Source: Kitasatospora sp. DSM 101779 (GTDB taxonomy: Bacteria > Actinomycetota > Actinomycetes > Streptomycetales > Streptomycetaceae). From it: DNA of 41,724 nt. A program made the position numbers and the translations under genes. Each line of letters begins with the position of its first letter. The stretch's first letter is position 1. The notes below the pieces were generated by a model. It made no database searches. It was not told the origin of the DNA and saw only the letters and a list, made by a program, of their open reading frames with translations. The stretch lies in the NCBI RefSeq assembly GCF_025655475.1, contig NZ_JAHTIK010000001.1, forward strand, positions 5,495,636-5,537,359, in the 5' to 3' direction. Below, in pieces: positions 31,318 to 41,724 of the stretch.

Positions 31318-32355
31318 ATGGCCAACAATCTGTCGTTCATCGGCCGTGACATGGCGATCGACCTCGGCACTGCCAACACGCTGGTGTACGTCAGGGGCAA
31401 GGGGATCGTCCTCAACGAGCCGTCGGTCGTCGCGGTGAACACCAACACCGGCGGCATCCTCGCGGTCGGCGCCGAGGCGAAGAAGATGATCGGGCGCACG
31501 CCCGGCAACATCGTCGCCATCCGCCCGCTCAAGGACGGCGTGATCGCCGACTTCGAGATCACCGAGCGGATGCTCCGCTACTTCATCCTCAAGATCCACC
31601 GCCGCCGCTACCTGGCCCGCCCGCGCGTCGTGGTCTGCGTCCCCTCCGGCATCACCGGGGTCGAGCGCCGCGCCGTCATCGAGGCCAGTGCCCAGGCCGG
31701 CGCACGCCAGGTGCACATCATCGAGGAGCCGATGGCCGCGGCGATCGGCGCCGGCCTGCCGGTGCACGAGCCCACCGGCAACATGGTCGTCGACATCGGC
31801 GGCGGCACCACCGAGGTCGCCGTCATCTCCCTCGGAGGGATCGTCACCGCGCAGTCCCTGCGGGTCGCCGGCGACGAGCTGGACAACGCCATCGTCCAGC
31901 ACATCAAGAAGGAGTACAGCCTCCTCCTCGGCGAGCGCAGCGCCGAGCAGATCAAGATGTCGATCGGCTCCGCCTTCGCGCTCGAGGGCGAGAAGGACGA
32001 GCACGCCGAGATCCGCGGCCGCGACCTCGTCAGCGGCCTGCCCAAGACGGTCGTCATCTCCGCCGCCGAGGTCCGCGAGGCCATCGACGAGCCGGTGAAC
32101 TCCATCATCGACTCGGTCAAGACCACCCTCGACCAGTGCCCGCCCGAGCTCGCCGGCGACGTCATGGACCGCGGCATCGTCCTCACCGGCGGCGGCGCAC
32201 TGCTGCGCGGCCTCGACGAGCGGCTCCGCCGGGAGACCGGCATGCCCATCCACATCGCGGAGAACCCGCTGGACTCGGTCGCCCTCGGCGCCGGCAAGTG
32301 CGTCGAGGAGTTCGAGGCGCTCCAGCAGGTCCTGGACGCCCAGCCGCGCCGCTGA
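31318..32355 (+). CDS. mreB: Rod-shape determining protein MreB
   Basis: A 345-residue actin-like ATPase: phosphate-1 loop MAIDLGTANTLVY (12-24), phosphate-2 MVVDIGGGTTEVAVIS, the connecting VVVCVPSGITGVERRAV and adenosine motif IVLTGGGALLRGLD. It polymerises under the membrane. In Streptomyces, which grows at tips with DivIVA, MreB works mainly in spore-wall synthesis. The ATG at 31318 gives the standard N-terminus; longer frames upstream do not fit. First gene of mreB-mreC-mreD-pbp2-rodA. Confidence 0.97.
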   Translation: MANNLSFIGRDMAIDLGTANTLVYVRGKGIVLNEPSVVAVNTNTGGILAVGAEAKKMIGRTPGNIVAIRPLKDGVIADFEITERMLRYFILKIHRRRYLARPRVVVCVPSGITGVERRAVIEASAQAGARQVHIIEEPMAAAIGAGLPVHEPTGNMVVDIGGGTTEVAVISLGGIVTAQSLRVAGDELDNAIVQHIKKEYSLLLGERSAEQIKMSIGSAFALEGEKDEHAEIRGRDLVSGLPKTVVISAAEVREAIDEPVNSIIDSVKTTLDQCPPELAGDVMDRGIVLTGGGALLRGLDERLRRETGMPIHIAENPLDSVALGAGKCVEEFEALQQVLDAQPRR

Positions 32356-32443
32356 CCCCTCCCGCGGGGGCCGAACGGCGCACACCGCGTCACATCTCCA
32401 ACTGAACAACCGGTACCAGGGAACGAAGGGGCGCTCCAGCACC

Positions 32444-33382
32444 GTGAGGGACACACGAGAGAGCCGACTACTGCTCATCCTGCTGGTCGCGGTCGCCTTC
32501 GCCCTGATCACCGTCGACATCAAGGGCGGCGAGGACTCCCCGCTCGGCGGGGCCCGCCGAGCGGCCGCCGGCCTGCTCGGCCCGGTCGAGCGCGGCGCCT
32601 CCGGCCTCGTCGACCCGGTCGCCGGCACCATCCGCGCCGTCCGGGACGCCTCCACCCACCAGCAGCGCCTCGACCAGATCACCCGGGAGAACACCGAGCT
32701 GCGCCAGCGGCTCGCCTCCTCCGACACCGCCGCCGGCCGCACCAAGCAGCTCGACGACCTGCTGCGGACGGCCGGCAACGGCGGATACACCATCAAGGCC
32801 GCCCAGGTCATCGCGATCGGCGCCGCCCAGGGCTTCTCCTGGACGATCACCATCGACGCCGGCAGCGACGACGGCCTCACCCGCGACATGACCGTCATCA
32901 ACGGCCAGGGCCTGGTCGGCCGGGTCACCACCGTCGCCCCGACCACCGCCACCGTGCTGCTCGCCTCCGACCCCGGCTTCACCGCCGGCACCCGGCTGGA
33001 GGGCAGCGACGAGATCGGCTTCGCGGCCGGCCAGGGCAGCAGCCCGATGCGGGTCCAGCTGCTCAACGGCCGCGCCCAGGTCAAGGCCGGCGACCGGGTC
33101 GTCACGTTCGGCTCGCAGAGCGGCCGCCCGTTCGTCCCCGGCGTACCGGTCGGCCGGGTGGTCGAGGTCCAGGCCACCCCGGGCGAACTCACCAAGACGA
33201 TCCTGGTCGAGCCCTACGTGCAGTTCACCCGCCTCGACCTGGTCGGCGTCGTCGTCGTACCGCCGCGCAGCGACCCGCGCGACGGCGTGCTGCCGCCCAA
33301 GCCGTCCGCCGCCGCGGCGAACCCGCCGGCCGCCGCTCCCGCGCAGCCGACCGCCGCCTCCACACCCGCAGGGGGGAACTGA
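32444..33382 (+). CDS. mreC: Rod-shape determining protein MreC
   Basis: A 312-residue protein with one N-terminal membrane helix (about 8-25), a coiled coil (about 65-105) and the beta-rich extracellular MreC domain (about 110-275), which contains SWTITIDAGSDDGLTRDMTV and GLVGRVTTVAPTTATVLLAS. The Pro/Ala tail (about 285-312) is low complexity. It links MreB to the peptidoglycan synthases outside the membrane. The GTG at 32444 is the chosen start. mreD begins 2 nt after its stop. Confidence 0.95.
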   Translation: MRDTRESRLLLILLVAVAFALITVDIKGGEDSPLGGARRAAAGLLGPVERGASGLVDPVAGTIRAVRDASTHQQRLDQITRENTELRQRLASSDTAAGRTKQLDDLLRTAGNGGYTIKAAQVIAIGAAQGFSWTITIDAGSDDGLTRDMTVINGQGLVGRVTTVAPTTATVLLASDPGFTAGTRLEGSDEIGFAAGQGSSPMRVQLLNGRAQVKAGDRVVTFGSQSGRPFVPGVPVGRVVEVQATPGELTKTILVEPYVQFTRLDLVGVVVVPPRSDPRDGVLPPKPSAAAANPPAAAPAQPTAASTPAGGN

Positions 33383-33384
33383 CC

Positions 33385-34026
33385 GTGCGTCCGAAGCGCA
33401 TCCTGCTCTCCGCCGTCCTGCTGCTGCTCGGCCTGGTCGTCCAGGTCAGCGTGCTCGGCCGGCTCCAGCTGCCCGGCGCCACCCCCGACCTGCTGATGCT
33501 CGTCGTCGTCGGCCTCGCCCTGGTCTACGGCCCGACCGGCGGCTGCCTGGCCGGCTTCACCGCCGGCCTGCTCGCCGACCTCGCCCCGCCCTCCGACCAC
33601 GCCATCGGCCGGTACGCACTGGTGCTCTGCCTGGTCGGCTACGCCGCCGGCCTGCTCCGCCCCGAGGGCGGCCGGCAGCGCTCCGCGGTCAGCGCCCTGA
33701 TGGTGGTCGCCGTCGCGGCCGTCGTCTCCACCGGCCTGTACGCCTCGGTCGGCGCCCTGGTCGGCGACACCGCCGCCCGCCACGTCGGCCTCGCCGGCCT
33801 GGTGTTCAGCGCCCTGCTGTACGACGTGCTGCTCGCGCCCTTCGTGGTGCCCGCCGTCATGCTGCTCGCCCGCCGCTTCGACCACGGCGGCTCCGGCGCA
33901 GAGACCGAGGACCCGGGCGCGTCCGGCCTCGGCAGCCTCGCCCGCTACAAGACCACCCGGGAGTCCTCGCCGATGCCGACGAGCCCGCGCAAGAAGCGGT
34001 CGCTCGGCCTCGCCCGCCGTCCCTGA
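33385..34026 (+). CDS. mreD: Rod-shape determining protein MreD
   Basis: A 213-residue integral membrane protein with five or six helices in the first 170 residues (the first at about 5-24) and a polar, basic C-terminal tail (about 175-213). GTG start 2 nt after mreC, with GCAGGGGGG as ribosome site. It is part of the elongasome with MreC, PBP2 and RodA. Confidence 0.94.
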   Translation: MRPKRILLSAVLLLLGLVVQVSVLGRLQLPGATPDLLMLVVVGLALVYGPTGGCLAGFTAGLLADLAPPSDHAIGRYALVLCLVGYAAGLLRPEGGRQRSAVSALMVVAVAAVVSTGLYASVGALVGDTAARHVGLAGLVFSALLYDVLLAPFVVPAVMLLARRFDHGGSGAETEDPGASGLGSLARYKTTRESSPMPTSPRKKRSLGLARRP

Positions 34027-34058
34027 CGCCCCGCAGACCCCCAGGAGGAGTCCCCCCA

Positions 34059-36287
34059 GTGAGCAACATCCCGGAGACCGGACGCACCCAACGGGTGACG
34101 ATCCGTCTGGTGGTGCTGCAGATCCTGGTGCTGTCGCTGCTCGCCACCCTCGGCGGGCGGCTGTGGTACCTGCAGATCCGGACCGGCAGCCAGTACGCCG
34201 CCCAGGCGCAAGGGAACCACATCCGGGAGGTCGTGGAGCCCGCCGTCCGCGGCGAGATCCTCGACGCCTCGGGACGGGTGCTCGTCGGCAACGAGACCAA
34301 GCTCGTCGTCTCCGTCAGCCGCACCTCCCTGCTCCAGCAGAAGGACCACGGCAAGGCCGTGCTGACCCGCCTCGCCGGCGTCCTTGGGCTGCAGCCCAAG
34401 GAGGTCCAGGACAAGGTGCGGCTCTGCGACGCCAAGACGCCCAAGCCCTGCTGGAACGGCTCGCCCTACCAGCCGATCCCGGTCACCCAGCAGGCCACCA
34501 CCCAGCAGGCCATGCAGATCATGGAGCGCCGCGAGGACTTCCCCGGCGTCACCGCCCAGCCCACCGCCGTCCGCCGCTACACCGGCGTCGAGGGCGCCAG
34601 CGCCGCCCAGGTGCTCGGCTACCTCTCCCCGGTGACGGACGAGGAGGTCACGAGCACCGCCGACAAGACCGGCCGCGAACGCCGCCTGCCCAGCGACCAG
34701 ATCGGCCGGGCCGGCCTGGAGTCCGTCTACGACGACGACCTGCGGGGCACCACCGGCATCGACAAGCTGGAGGTCGACAACCTCGGCAAGGTCATCGGCA
34801 GCGCCGGCACCGTCCCCGCGCAGTCCGGCAACAACCTCGTCACCAGCATCGACGCCCGGGTGCAGAAGGTCGTCGAGGACCAGCTGGCGCAGGCCATGAC
34901 CGACGCCCGCAAGGTCTACGACAAGGAGACCCACAAGAACTACGAGGCGGACTCCGGCGCAGCCGTCGTCATGGACGTGCACACCGGCCGGATCATCGCC
35001 ATGGCCAGCGCCCCCACCTTCGACCCCAACCTCTGGGTCGGCGGCATCTCCGCCAAGGACTACCAGGCGCTGACCGACAAGGGCTCCAACTACCCGCTGA
35101 TCAACCGGGCCATCCAGGGCCTGTCGGCCCCCGGCTCCACCTTCAAGGTCATCTCCACCACCGCCGCCGTCCAGGCCGGCTACTCCCTCGACGGCCACTA
35201 CCCGTGCCCGCCGAGCATGACCATCGGCGGCCGCGAGTTCAAGAACTTCGAGGGCGAGAGCTTCGGCGACATCTCGCTGGAGAAGGCCCTGGAGATCTCC
35301 TGCGACACCGTCTTCTACTACCTGTCCTACGACCAGTGGCTGAAGGACGGCGGCATCAAGCCGAAGAACCCCGCCGACTGGTTCACCAAGACCGCCCACC
35401 AGTACGGCCTCGGCGCCAAGACCGGCGTCGACCTCCCCAGCGAGGTCGCCGGCCGTGTGCCGGACCGCCAGTGGAAGCAGGCCTTCTTCGACGCCAACAA
35501 GGACGCCTGGTGCGCCCAGGCGGCCAAGGGCGGCCACGAGTACGCCGACGAGATCGCCCGCGAGAACTGCCAGGACGGCAACGTCATGCGCGCCGGTGAC
35601 GCCGTCAACTTCGCCATCGGCCAGGGCGACACCCTCGTCACCCCGCTCCAGATGGCCCGGATCTACTCCGCGCTCGCCAACGGCGGCACCCTCTACCGGC
35701 CGACCATCGGCAAGGCGATCATGAGCCCGGACGGCAAGCTCGTCCGCGACATCGCCCCCCACGAGGACGGCAAGATCCCCGCCCAGGGCAAGCTGCTCGA
35801 CTACATCGACCAGGCCACCGCGGGCGTCGTCACCAGCGGTACCGCCGCCTGGAAGTTCGTCGGCGCCGGCTGGCCCCAGGGCAAGATCGAACTGCACGCC
35901 AAGACCGGCACCGCCGAGGTCGCCGGCAAGCAGACCACCTCGTGGCTGACCACCTACAGCGGCGACTACGCGGTCGTGATGACGATAAGCCAGGGCGGCA
36001 CCGGCTCCGGCGGTTCCGGCGACTCGGTACGCCGCATCTACCAGGCGCTCTACGGCGTCGACGACAAGGGCGCCATCGACAACAACAAGGCCCTGCTGCC
36101 CAAGCCGCAGGCCGAACTGCCCAAGTTCAACCCCGACGGCACCGCCATCATCAAGCAGGCCTCCTACGACGCCCCCGGCGACCGCGCCTTCCTCGACCCG
36201 GCGCCCGCCACCGGCAGCCGCGCCCCGGCCGTCCTCGCGCTCGCCGCCCTGGAGCCCGCCCGCGCCACCGGAAGGAGCCGCGGATGA
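34059..36287 (+). CDS. mrdA: Penicillin-binding protein 2 (class B transpeptidase)
   Basis: A 742-residue enzyme: a short cytoplasmic end, one membrane helix (about 14-33), a PBP dimer domain (about 65-240), and a transpeptidase domain with SxxK at 360-363 (SAPGSTFKVIS), the SCD motif at 414-416 and KTGT at 615-618. It crosslinks peptidoglycan outside the membrane, with RodA making glycan strands. GTG start with CCAGGAGGAG upstream. The C-terminal 60 residues are Pro/Ala-rich. Its stop overlaps the rodA ATG by 4 nt (ATGA), a sign of translational coupling. Confidence 0.96.
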   Translation: MSNIPETGRTQRVTIRLVVLQILVLSLLATLGGRLWYLQIRTGSQYAAQAQGNHIREVVEPAVRGEILDASGRVLVGNETKLVVSVSRTSLLQQKDHGKAVLTRLAGVLGLQPKEVQDKVRLCDAKTPKPCWNGSPYQPIPVTQQATTQQAMQIMERREDFPGVTAQPTAVRRYTGVEGASAAQVLGYLSPVTDEEVTSTADKTGRERRLPSDQIGRAGLESVYDDDLRGTTGIDKLEVDNLGKVIGSAGTVPAQSGNNLVTSIDARVQKVVEDQLAQAMTDARKVYDKETHKNYEADSGAAVVMDVHTGRIIAMASAPTFDPNLWVGGISAKDYQALTDKGSNYPLINRAIQGLSAPGSTFKVISTTAAVQAGYSLDGHYPCPPSMTIGGREFKNFEGESFGDISLEKALEISCDTVFYYLSYDQWLKDGGIKPKNPADWFTKTAHQYGLGAKTGVDLPSEVAGRVPDRQWKQAFFDANKDAWCAQAAKGGHEYADEIARENCQDGNVMRAGDAVNFAIGQGDTLVTPLQMARIYSALANGGTLYRPTIGKAIMSPDGKLVRDIAPHEDGKIPAQGKLLDYIDQATAGVVTSGTAAWKFVGAGWPQGKIELHAKTGTAEVAGKQTTSWLTTYSGDYAVVMTISQGGTGSGGSGDSVRRIYQALYGVDDKGAIDNNKALLPKPQAELPKFNPDGTAIIKQASYDAPGDRAFLDPAPATGSRAPAVLALAALEPARATGRSRG

Positions 36288-37483
36288 CCTCCTACGGCTC
36301 GTACCGCACCGTCCGGCTCACTCCCCGGCGCGGCTCCGTCGCCAGGGCCCTGGCCAAGGACTCGCCGCTGCGCCGGATGGACTGGATCATGGTCCTCTCC
36401 GCCCTGGCGCTCTCCCTCGGCAGCTCGCTGCTCGTCTGGTCCGCCACCCGCGGCCGCGACAACCTCACCCACGGCGACCCGCAGTACTTCCTCTACCGGC
36501 ACCTCACCAACACCCTGGTCGGCGTCGTGCTCTGCGCGGTCACCGTCGGGATAGGGACACGCCGGCTGCGCACCGCCGTGCCGTTCGTCTACCTCGGCGT
36601 CCTGCTGCTGCTCGCCGCCACCCTCACCCCGCTCGGCTCCACCATCAACGGCCAGCACTCCTGGATCCAGTTCGGCGGCGGCTTCTCACTGCAGCCCGCC
36701 GAGTTCGCCAAGCTCTCCATCGTGATGGGCATGGCGGTGGTGCTCTCCGCCCGGGTCGACGCCGGCGAACGGGAGTTCCCCTCCTCGCGCAGCGTCGTGC
36801 AGGCCCTGGTGATCGCCGCGGTCCCGATGGGCGTCATCATGCTGATGCCCGACCTCGGCTCGGTCATGGTGATGGGCGTCGTCATCATGGGCGTCCTGCT
36901 CGCCTCCGGCGCAGCCCGCCGCTGGGTCTTCGGCCTCATCGGGGCCGGCACGATCGGCGCGCTCGCCATCTGGAAGCTCGGCGTGCTCAGCAAGTACCAG
37001 ATCGACCGCTTCGCCGCCTTCGCCAACCCCTCGCTCGACCCGGCCGGCGTCGGCTACAACACCGCCCAGGCCCGGATCGCCATCGGCTCCGGCGGACTCA
37101 CCGGCATGGGCCTGTTCCACGGGTTCCAGACCACCGGCCAGTTCGTCCCCGAGCAGCAGACCGACTTCGTGTTCAGCGTGGCCGGCGAGGAACTCGGCTT
37201 CGTCGGCGGCATCGGCCTGATCGCCCTGCTCGGTGTCATCCTCTGGCGGGCCTGCAAGATCGCCCGCCAGGCGACCGACCTCTACGGCACGATCCTCGCC
37301 GCCGGCGTGATCACCTGGCTCGCCTTCCAGGCCTTCGAGAACATCGGCATGAACCTCGGCATCATGCCGGTCGCCGGCATCCCGCTGCCCTTCGTCTCCT
37401 ACGGCGGCTCCTCGATGTTCGCCGTCTGGGTCGCCGTCGGACTGCTCCAGTCCGTCCGCTCCCAGCGGCCGATAGGGATCTGA
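36284..37483 (+). CDS. rodA: RodA/FtsW-family peptidoglycan polymerase (SEDS)
   Basis: A 399-residue polytopic protein with about ten membrane helices. SEDS signatures are present: GSTINGQHSWIQFGG, QPAEFAKLSIVM, FVPEQQTDFVFSVAGEELGFVG and GIPLPFVSYGGSSMFA. It polymerises lipid II into glycan strands in partnership with PBP2. The ATG at 36284 overlaps the PBP2 stop and has GGAAGGAG upstream. In Streptomyces coelicolor the equivalent gene in this cluster is sfr. Last gene of the mre operon. Confidence 0.96.
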   Translation: MTSYGSYRTVRLTPRRGSVARALAKDSPLRRMDWIMVLSALALSLGSSLLVWSATRGRDNLTHGDPQYFLYRHLTNTLVGVVLCAVTVGIGTRRLRTAVPFVYLGVLLLLAATLTPLGSTINGQHSWIQFGGGFSLQPAEFAKLSIVMGMAVVLSARVDAGEREFPSSRSVVQALVIAAVPMGVIMLMPDLGSVMVMGVVIMGVLLASGAARRWVFGLIGAGTIGALAIWKLGVLSKYQIDRFAAFANPSLDPAGVGYNTAQARIAIGSGGLTGMGLFHGFQTTGQFVPEQQTDFVFSVAGEELGFVGGIGLIALLGVILWRACKIARQATDLYGTILAAGVITWLAFQAFENIGMNLGIMPVAGIPLPFVSYGGSSMFAVWVAVGLLQSVRSQRPIGI

Positions 37484-37509
37484 CCCGGCAGCCGCACCCG
37501 CCCCCGGCC

Positions 37510-37542
37510 GGCGCCCCGACGGCCACCGCCGTCGCGGGCGCC
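37510..37542 (+). terminator. Terminator of the mre-pbp2-rodA operon
   Basis: Two 7-bp stems joined by one bulged base (37510-37523 with 37528-37542) and a 4-nt loop, 27 nt after rodA. Confidence 0.75.
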
Positions 37543-37649
37543 GACCCGTTCCCGGCCGCGGCACCGGCGCGTTCCGGCCGGGAAGGACGGGCAGCCGGGT
37601 CCGGTAACCTTGAGGGTCGTCCCCGTCCACGACCCAAAGGGCTCACCGC

Positions 37650-39578
<1,929 letters not shown>

Positions 39579-39593
39579 GACCGCAGCGCAACC

Positions 39594-39633
39594 CGACGGC
39601 CCTCCCCGGCGTACCTGCCGGGGAGGGCCGTCG
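39594..39633 (+). terminator. Terminator after the radical SAM gene
   Basis: A perfect 17-bp stem (39594-39610 with 39617-39633) and 6-nt loop, 15 nt after the stop. Confidence 0.92.
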
Positions 39634-39651
39634 CGCTGACGAGGGGGAGAG

Positions 39652-40344
39652 ATGACCGAGGAGCGACCCGCCGAGGGGTGCCTGGTGGCGTTCGTGCGGG
39701 TGCCGGCGCGGGTCTTCGCGCTGCTGGTGGTGGTGCCGCTGCGCTTCCTGTGGGAGCTGCTGCTGGCTGCCGTGCTGCGACCGTGCGGCCGGGCGCTCGG
39801 GTGGCTCGTGGTGCAGGTCTGCCGACTCCTGTACTGGACGGTCGGCTGGCCGCTCGTTCAGCTGTACCGGTACGTCCTCGTGCCGTGCGGGCACGCCCTG
39901 GCCTGGATCGGCCGCACCCTGCTGTGGGCCCCGCTGGCCTGGCTGGGACGGCAGGTGCTGGCCCCCGCCGGGCGGGTGCTGTGGACCGTGCTGGCCCGGC
40001 TGGGCCACTACCTGGTGGTGGTCCCGCTCGCGGCGCTGTGGCGGTACGTGCTGGAGCCGTGCGCCCGTGCACTGGTGTGGTTGCTCACCGCCGTCGCGCG
40101 GGGGACGGGGTGGGTGCTGCGCGTCCTGGTGGCGGTGCCGCTGGGGTGGCTGTGGCGGGTGGTGCTGTACCCGGTGCTCCGCGAGGTGGGGAGGGCGATC
40201 GCCCGGGCCTGGCGGATCGGCGGGCGGATCTGGCAGTTCCTGGTGGTGCGGCCCTGCCGCTGGCTGCGCCGCGAGGTGTGGTGGCCGGCCAGGGTGGAGG
40301 TCGCGCGGGTGCTGCGGGAGGTCCGGCGGGCCCTGGTGGGGTGA
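39652..40344 (+). CDS. Trp/Arg-rich membrane protein made of internal repeats
   Basis: A 230-residue protein, GAGGGGGAGAG before the ATG. Most of it is a repeated pattern of about 35-40 residues: PLRFLWELLLAAVLRPCGRAL, PLVQLYRYVLVPCGHALAW, PLAALWRYVLEPCARALVW, PLGWLWRVVLYPVLREVGRA, then RPCRWLRREVWWPARVEVAR. Each unit pairs a Trp/Tyr-Arg helix with a Pro-Cys turn. The helices are amphipathic with Arg on one side, so it may lie along or in the membrane rather than span it plainly. No family was recognised. It separates the radical SAM gene from its DUF2344 partner. Codon use looks normal. Confidence 0.82.
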   Translation: MTEERPAEGCLVAFVRVPARVFALLVVVPLRFLWELLLAAVLRPCGRALGWLVVQVCRLLYWTVGWPLVQLYRYVLVPCGHALAWIGRTLLWAPLAWLGRQVLAPAGRVLWTVLARLGHYLVVVPLAALWRYVLEPCARALVWLLTAVARGTGWVLRVLVAVPLGWLWRVVLYPVLREVGRAIARAWRIGGRIWQFLVVRPCRWLRREVWWPARVEVARVLREVRRALVG

Positions 40345-40440
40345 CCCGGTCCGGGCGGTGGGCCCGGGCGCGTACCCTTGTCCTGACAAGCAACCGGCCG
40401 GTACGGCCGGACGGGACACCGATCTAAGGACTGAGCAGCC

Positions 40441-41247
40441 CTGGCACGCCGCACGCCCGACGGTCCGCCGCCCGCGCCGACGGTGCAGCGCATCCGTCTC
40501 CGCTACACCAAGCGCGGCCGTCTGCGCTTCACCAGCCACCGGGACTTCCAGCGGGCGTTCGAGCGCGCGCTCCGCCGCTCGGCCGTTCCCATGGCGTACT
40601 CCGCCGGTTTCACCCCGCACCCCAAGGTCTCCTACGCCAACGCGGCCCCGACCGGCGTCGCCAGCGAGGCGGAGTACCTGGAGATCGGCCTCGCCGAGGC
40701 CCGCGACCCGGAGGAGCTCCGGGCCCAGCTCGACGAGTCGCTGCCGCCCGGCCTGGACATCGTGGACGCCGTCGAGGTCCGCACGGCCAACTTCGTCGAG
40801 CGCCTGGAGGCCTCCGAGTGGCAGCTGCGGCTGGCCGGCGTCGACCGGGACGAGGCGGCCCGCGCGGTCGCCGCCTTCCTGGCCGAGGAGGCCGTCGAGG
40901 TGCAGCGCACGACCAAGAACGGCGTGCGGGTGTTCGACGCCCGTGGGGCCGTTTCGGCGCTGCAGGTACTCCCGTCGCAGGTCGGCGATGGTAACGACAC
41001 TGGCACAGAGCGTGCCGACGATGTTCGTCCGGGCTCACCCTGTGCGATACTGCGGCTGGTAGTACGACATGCCACACCCGCCGTACGACCCGACGACGTT
41101 TTGTCCGGTCTCCGTGCGACGGCCGACCTGGCGCCGCCGGTCCCCGCTGAGGTGACCAGGCTGGCGCAGGGGCCGCTCGACGAGGAGACCGGCACGGTGA
41201 CCGACCCGCTGGCGCTCGATCGCGCCGCGGCCCCGGCAGGCCGATAG
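40441..41247 (+). CDS. Radical-SAM-associated DUF2344 protein (TIGR03936), likely CTG start
   Basis: A 268-residue protein. The core (from QRIRLRYTKRGRLRFTSHRD onward, with FTPHPKVSYANAAPTG and EYLEIGLAEARDPEEL) is the DUF2344 domain. The first usual start codon in frame is a GTG at 40483, but it lacks a ribosome site. Reading from the CTG at 40441 gives MARRTPDGPPPAPTVQRIRL, the N-terminus I recall for Streptomyces homologues, with AAGGA (40426-40430) 10 nt upstream and an in-frame stop at 40432-40434 that excludes anything longer. In other bacteria the domain is fused to the radical SAM protein. It precedes the RNase E gene, a common actinobacterial order. Confidence 0.88.
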   Translation: MARRTPDGPPPAPTVQRIRLRYTKRGRLRFTSHRDFQRAFERALRRSAVPMAYSAGFTPHPKVSYANAAPTGVASEAEYLEIGLAEARDPEELRAQLDESLPPGLDIVDAVEVRTANFVERLEASEWQLRLAGVDRDEAARAVAAFLAEEAVEVQRTTKNGVRVFDARGAVSALQVLPSQVGDGNDTGTERADDVRPGSPCAILRLVVRHATPAVRPDDVLSGLRATADLAPPVPAEVTRLAQGPLDEETGTVTDPLALDRAAAPAGR

Positions 41248-41592
41248 CGGCCGCAGGGCCGCGCGCCTCGCCGATCGCCGAGTGGGCAGGGAGCCAGGGC
41301 TCACCACCGGGCCGTGGCTCCCCGGTCCCCGCGGCTTCCCAGGGGAGCGAGCGTCGTCGCACGCAGCCGGGCCCCGCGGCCCGACCTGGACAACGAGAAG
41401 ACTGGTACGCCAGAAGACTTTCGGCATCCCGCACCGTGCGGGGCGCCGAGCGAGACTATGAGCTCCTGTGCGGCCTCGCGTCCGCACGGCGGCACCGTGG
41501 AAGCCGGCACGCCATACCGTGGCCGGCCGTGAACCAGGTGTCGAGCCGTGCCCGGATGCGGAGCCCGGGGGCCTGACGGGAGATCCACCCGC
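41248..41592 (+). other. Upstream region / probable long 5' UTR of the RNase E gene
   Basis: A 345-nt stretch without a gene. It holds several inverted repeats, including CCCGCAC/GTGCGGG at about 41430-41445, and an AT-richer part at 41390-41420. RNase E genes of other bacteria are autoregulated through their 5' UTR, so such structure is of interest, but nothing specific can be shown. Confidence 0.4.
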
Positions 41593-41724
41593 ATGCTCGA
41601 GAACACCGAACCGCAGTCCGCTGCGGAACAGGCCGACACCCCTGCCGACGGCTCCGCCGCGGCCCCGCCGCGCCGCCGTCGCCGCGCGGTCTCGCGCCCG
41701 GCCGGTGCCCCGCAGGGCGCCGCC
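41593..41724 (+). CDS. rne: Ribonuclease E/G, N-terminal fragment
   Basis: The first 44 codons of a gene cut by the window end. The visible part, MLENTEPQSAAEQADTPADG, then Ala/Pro and the basic run PPRRRRRAVSRPAG, is the start of the disordered N-terminal extension of Streptomyces RNase E. GACGGGAGAT lies before the ATG. The position after the radical SAM/DUF2344 genes also fits. The catalytic S1 and DNase-I-like parts are beyond the window, so the call rests on the tail and the gene order. Confidence 0.78.
   Translation, partial: MLENTEPQSAAEQADTPADGSAAAPPRRRRRAVSRPAGAPQGAA

Overview
The window is high-GC actinobacterial DNA. Gene content and order (tRNA-Gly/tRNA-Pro, tig-clpP1-clpP2-clpX, folC-ndk-mreBCD-pbp2-rodA, a radical SAM gene and the start of an RNase E gene) indicate Streptomycetaceae (Streptomyces or Kitasatospora). 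GTG starts are common and intergenic hairpins are strong. The species cannot be told from the sequence.

Layout. (1) Positions 1-1614 are left flank: the end of a secreted LysM/M23 peptidase gene, a frameshifted small secreted-protein gene, and a short stretch that aligns with the 3' end of an AICE integrase gene. (2) Positions 1615-17473 are a complete pSAM2-type actinomycete integrative and conjugative element (AICE) inserted in the 3' end of a tRNA-Gly(TCC) gene and bounded by a 46-bp perfect direct repeat. Its core runs Pif-like Nudix <-> KorSA-like GntR, an SCO3933-family gene, TraB/FtsK translocase, a spread-gene cluster with tiny zinc-binding proteins, a GGDEF protein, RepSA, Xis and Int. 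Its left end carries lower-GC cargo: a two-gene operon coding for a KAP-type NTPase with a TPR-like C-terminus and a two-TM partner, then a decayed IS701-like transposase and a NERD-domain protein. (3) Positions 17428-22743 hold tRNA-Gly(-), tRNA-Pro(+), tig, clpP1P2 with a ClgR box, and clpX. (4) Positions 22782-28577 hold two paralogous Pro/Gln-rich-headed membrane proteins, a small unknown gene and a secreted penicillin-acylase-family Ntn hydrolase; valS, usually next to folC in actinobacteria, is not here. (5) Positions 28631-37542 hold folC (apparently leaderless), a DUF4233 gene, ndk and the cell-wall elongation cluster mreB-mreC-mreD-pbp2-rodA. (6) Positions 37650-41724 hold a B12-binding/radical SAM gene, a Trp-rich repeat membrane protein, the radical-SAM-associated DUF2344 gene (probably with a CTG start) and the first 44 codons of an RNase E/G gene.

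How the genes work together. In the AICE the GntR repressor is expected to act through three near-identical ACTCATGTAC palindromes, one between pif and korSA and two before the transfer operon. Int and Xis move the element, RepSA replicates the excised form, TraB moves double-stranded DNA between hyphae, the Spd proteins spread it and Pif prevents redundant transfer. The KAP/2-TM pair looks like host-protective cargo and is the best candidate here for an undescribed system. The chromosomal part is protein quality control followed by peptidoglycan elongation.
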